Shown here: positions 61,738 to 64,000 of the stretch, piece after piece
Position numbering within the stretch: position 1 is the first letter of the stretch
Layout: the number at the start of each line of letters is the position of its first letter
Assembly: GCF_023065955.2 (NCBI RefSeq)
Contig: NW_026623008.1
Span: 17,723,501 to 17,787,500, forward strand
Direction: 5' to 3'
Source: Ursus arctos
Taxonomy: Eukaryota; Chordata; Mammalia; Carnivora; Ursidae
Length of the DNA stretch: 64,000 nucleotides
Notes under the pieces: generated by a model
The model's input: the letters and a program-made list of their open reading frames with translations, nothing else
Told to the model about the DNA's origin: nothing
Databases searched by the model: none
Position numbers and translations under genes: made by a program

Positions 61738-63179
61738 GGGAATGGGCCGGAGCGGTACCCCGCCGCCTGCCTGCCTGGTGGGGCCTGCAGGCCGAGCCGC
61801 GCGCGCCGCCGGGTCCTGGGGCCTAGTTGGGCCGCGAGGAGGAAGTCCCTGGGGGAAGGCCGTAGGGAAGCCCTGAGGTGTGACTGGCGGCGGGAGGATC
61901 CTGGAGAGTACGGTTTTGGGGGTACCGCCCCAGGAGAGCGTGTTAGGGAGGACAGGAAACGGCGTTCGGCGGCTTCTCTTGAGAGAGCGGCGCCGACCCC
62001 CCCTCCCCCGTCCTCCCTCCTGGTCCTAAGTCTTCGCGAAGGCGCGGGGTCAGAGTTCGCGGGAACTCCCGCCCAATTTGATACTCCTTTAGGGAGGAGA
62101 ACTCCGGTAATAGGTAGTTGGAACGTTTGAATCTGAGATTCTCTAAGGGCAACGGGTGCGACAAAAAGTGTGCACGTGTATGGAGGCAGGGGGGTGGATC
62201 AGCTCTCTTTCTAGCGCACAGCCGCCCACCCCCGTTTGTTACACTCTTTTGAAGTACGCTGGAGAAAAGGGGCCTCTTACCCAGGTTCTCCCGTGGCCGC
62301 GCGCCCAGCACCTGCAGGCGGGGAAGCTATCTCATCGAAGTTGGTGCTCAGGGCCCAGACAAGACTTTATCAAGCTCGTACTGCTGGAACCTGTTTGTCC
62401 CATGTTCCACTCCTGTAGGAAATGATTACCTGGTAGAGATCCAGATGGGTGGGAAGTGACACTAAATAGGACTAGAGTTTGTAAATGCTTTTGATGCAGA
62501 ACGGACCAGTGGTTTTGGTCAAAATCTATACTTTATGTAACGTAAGTTGGCTCTTTCCACTCCCGGAGCGTATAATACGCAGTTTGCGTGTTTTTAAAGG
62601 GAAAGTTGAAAGGGGAAAGACCAAGACTTGAAAGAACATAACTCTTGACATTCTAAAGCCGACGTTGAAATTCTTTGGCTTTACTTGTACCAACTAGTTT
62701 TTCATCAAAAGTTGCAGTATTATTCCAAGCACCTACTTAAAATAGGCAGTTGTTTGTTCTTATGTGTGCAAACGATACTGTAGTTATTTCTGTAATGATA
62801 GTTTCAATTGAGAGCTTATCAAATTTCTATTCTGTTGATGAACTCATTTTCTAATTTCCATCAAAGAATTTTGTAGTAAGTACTCAATATTCCTGTGATC
62901 CAAATTAATATTTTGACACAAAAGCCTATTATGATTTTTGTTCTTTATTTCCAATGGAAAGGAGTTCCAATAGAAAAAGAACACAGTGGTTGATAAGTTT
63001 TAAAACAACCTTTGCTTTTGGTGTAAAAATCTGGAAGAAAAGGGTGAGTTTTTATATACTACCTATAATTCCTTAGAGGAGTTGACTGGATTTAAACTCC
63101 CAAGTTAAAAGAATTTAGGGCAGTTACCTTTTTAGTACACTGCCAACCATATGATAAACTGAATTTTTCAGTTCAGATA

Positions 63180-63365
63180 GAAATGATAGCTTTCATTTGC
63201 TGAATATCTGCCATATGCCTGTTACTTTACATACATTTTTTGAGATACACAGCTCTTGCAAAGTAGATTTTAAGCAAGTAAGGAAACGTTCTCAAAGAGG
63301 TTAAAACCTTTGAGTCATATGGCTGAAGTAGTGGCAGAATTGGGGTTCTAATCCAGGTTCTTTAC
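63180..63365 (-). repeat. MIR, antisense, in SRRM1 intron 1
   Basis: CATTTGCTGAATATCTGCCA, GGCAGAATTGGGGTTCTAA and CCAGGTTCTTTACC give the reversed MIR order. Confidence 0.6.
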
Positions 63366-64000
63366 CTTCCTAAACAGAATTTTCTTGATCACTTTCCAAG
63401 GGACAGTGACCAACTTAGTGCAATCAGTAGATTTTTCACCACGTAGCCAGTTATTTTGGTTATTTGGTTCAGTTGGAATGACAAAATGCAGACTAATTAG
63501 TTAGTGGTCACTTAATGGTCTCATGTAGTATTTGTAAGCTCTCATTTGTCCAAAGTCATTGCTGAAATTGAGTGAGTTAATTCAGGTAAACCTGTATTTT
63601 TCATGGATTCCAAGTTCTTAAAATTGTGAAAACTAACAGTCCTGGGGTGTTTTCATTTTCCTTTTCGCCGTTTATATGCATTGCCACAATAATTTTGCCA
63701 GCATGCCACTTGTTGTCACAAGAGGATGAAATCTACTGATCTTGTTTAGAAGTATATATTAAGTATAGTAAATATTTCAATGTGTTCTCAAAACCTTAAA
63801 AGTCTTTTAACATAGAAAAAGGTGTAAAAAGATACACATCAGACTTAGTTGTGGGGGAGGTGCTAGCTTTATGTTGTATACTGCTGTATTGTTTGGTTTG
63901 TTACAATGAGCTTATATTTTGTAATTTTAACCGTAGTTAAGTTTTTTAAATGTCAGCTTCAATGGGAAAAGCGTATACATTCCACACCTATGAATGTTAG

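Larger units (their letters stand above)
60540..62060 (+). promoter_or_regulatory. SRRM1: SRRM1 CpG island and promoter
   Basis: CpG density rises sharply from the AT-rich surroundings. There are two clusters, 60585-60890 and 61000-62060, with an AT-richer gap at about 60900-60990. The second cluster carries a GC box (GGGCGGGGC, 61182-61190), a reversed CCAAT box (ATTGG, 61218-61222), an NRF1-like palindrome (61298-61311) and the SRRM1 first exon. No TATA box is seen near the start codon. This is a typical housekeeping-type promoter. Confidence 0.85.
61502..64000 (+). other. SRRM1: SRRM1 intron 1 (continues past the window)
   Basis: Begins GTAAGTAGAAGC. Its first 560 bases are CpG-rich and the rest becomes AT-rich. 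I looked for the start of exon 2 (GGAACAAG-type, residues GTSAEQ) and did not find it. 63180-63365 is a reversed MIR (CCATATGCCTGTTACTTTAC, GGTTCTAATCCAGGTTC). No other gene is seen. Confidence 0.85.

Noticed and set aside
61481..61876. 131-residue frame starting at the SRRM1 ATG
   Set aside because: Only the first seven codons are exon. The rest reads through a strong donor site (GTAAGT) into the intron.
62060..64000. SRRM1 exon 2 within the window
   Set aside because: I searched for the expected start of exon 2 (GTSAEQ codons after an AG acceptor) and found none; the exon lies beyond 64000.

Overview
The window is vertebrate nuclear DNA from a carnivoran mammal. The main evidence is the repeat content: I count 32 copies of the tRNA-derived carnivore Can-SINE family. 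Plus-strand copies begin near GGGGCGCCTGGGTGGC and end in an AATAAATAAAATCTTT-type A-rich tail. One near-identical young subset points to an arctoid carnivore of the bear or seal kind; that species-level guess is inference. There are no bacterial genes, operons, CRISPR arrays or viral genes with open frames. Most long open frames are chance frames across repeats or GC-rich DNA.

Two real genes can be read, both on the plus strand. NCMAP (noncompact myelin-associated protein) has three coding exons, at 28218-28299, 31664-31748 and 33975-34116. They splice in frame to 102 residues, followed by a probable 3' UTR of about 2.6 kb. SRRM1 (SRm160 splicing coactivator) starts at 61481 inside a CpG island. 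Only its first coding exon (seven residues) is in the window, and the rest of the window is its first intron. The order NCMAP then SRRM1 on one strand matches human chromosome 1p36.11 as I recall it. A third locus, 45241-46110, is a broken, intron-less copy of the zinc transporter gene SLC39A7.

Layout: 1-28210 is upstream of the NCMAP start codon. It is probably NCMAP intron 1 and/or the gap towards RCAN3, and holds MIR, L2, MER5/MER20, MLT1, L1 and Can-SINE copies; the non-coding first NCMAP exon was not recognised. 28211-36750 is the NCMAP coding part and 3' UTR. 36750-60540 is intergenic: a large antisense L1 with four SINEs inside, the SLC39A7 pseudogene, a sense L2 broken up by SINE and L1 insertions, a solo LTR, a SINE inserted within a SINE, an MLT1 LTR and two antisense L2 blocks. 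60540-62060 is the SRRM1 CpG island and promoter; 62060-64000 is AT-rich SRRM1 intron.

I did not find an undescribed biological system. The points most worth checking are an inverted Can-SINE pair inside an NCMAP intron, a three-copy 19-bp tandem repeat in the NCMAP 3' UTR, TISU/YY1-like motifs at the SRRM1 start codon and again in its first intron, the internally deleted SLC39A7 retrocopy, and unusual Can-SINE copies (nested, tail-less, internally duplicated). Repeat boundaries were read by eye and are approximate unless a target-site duplication is given.
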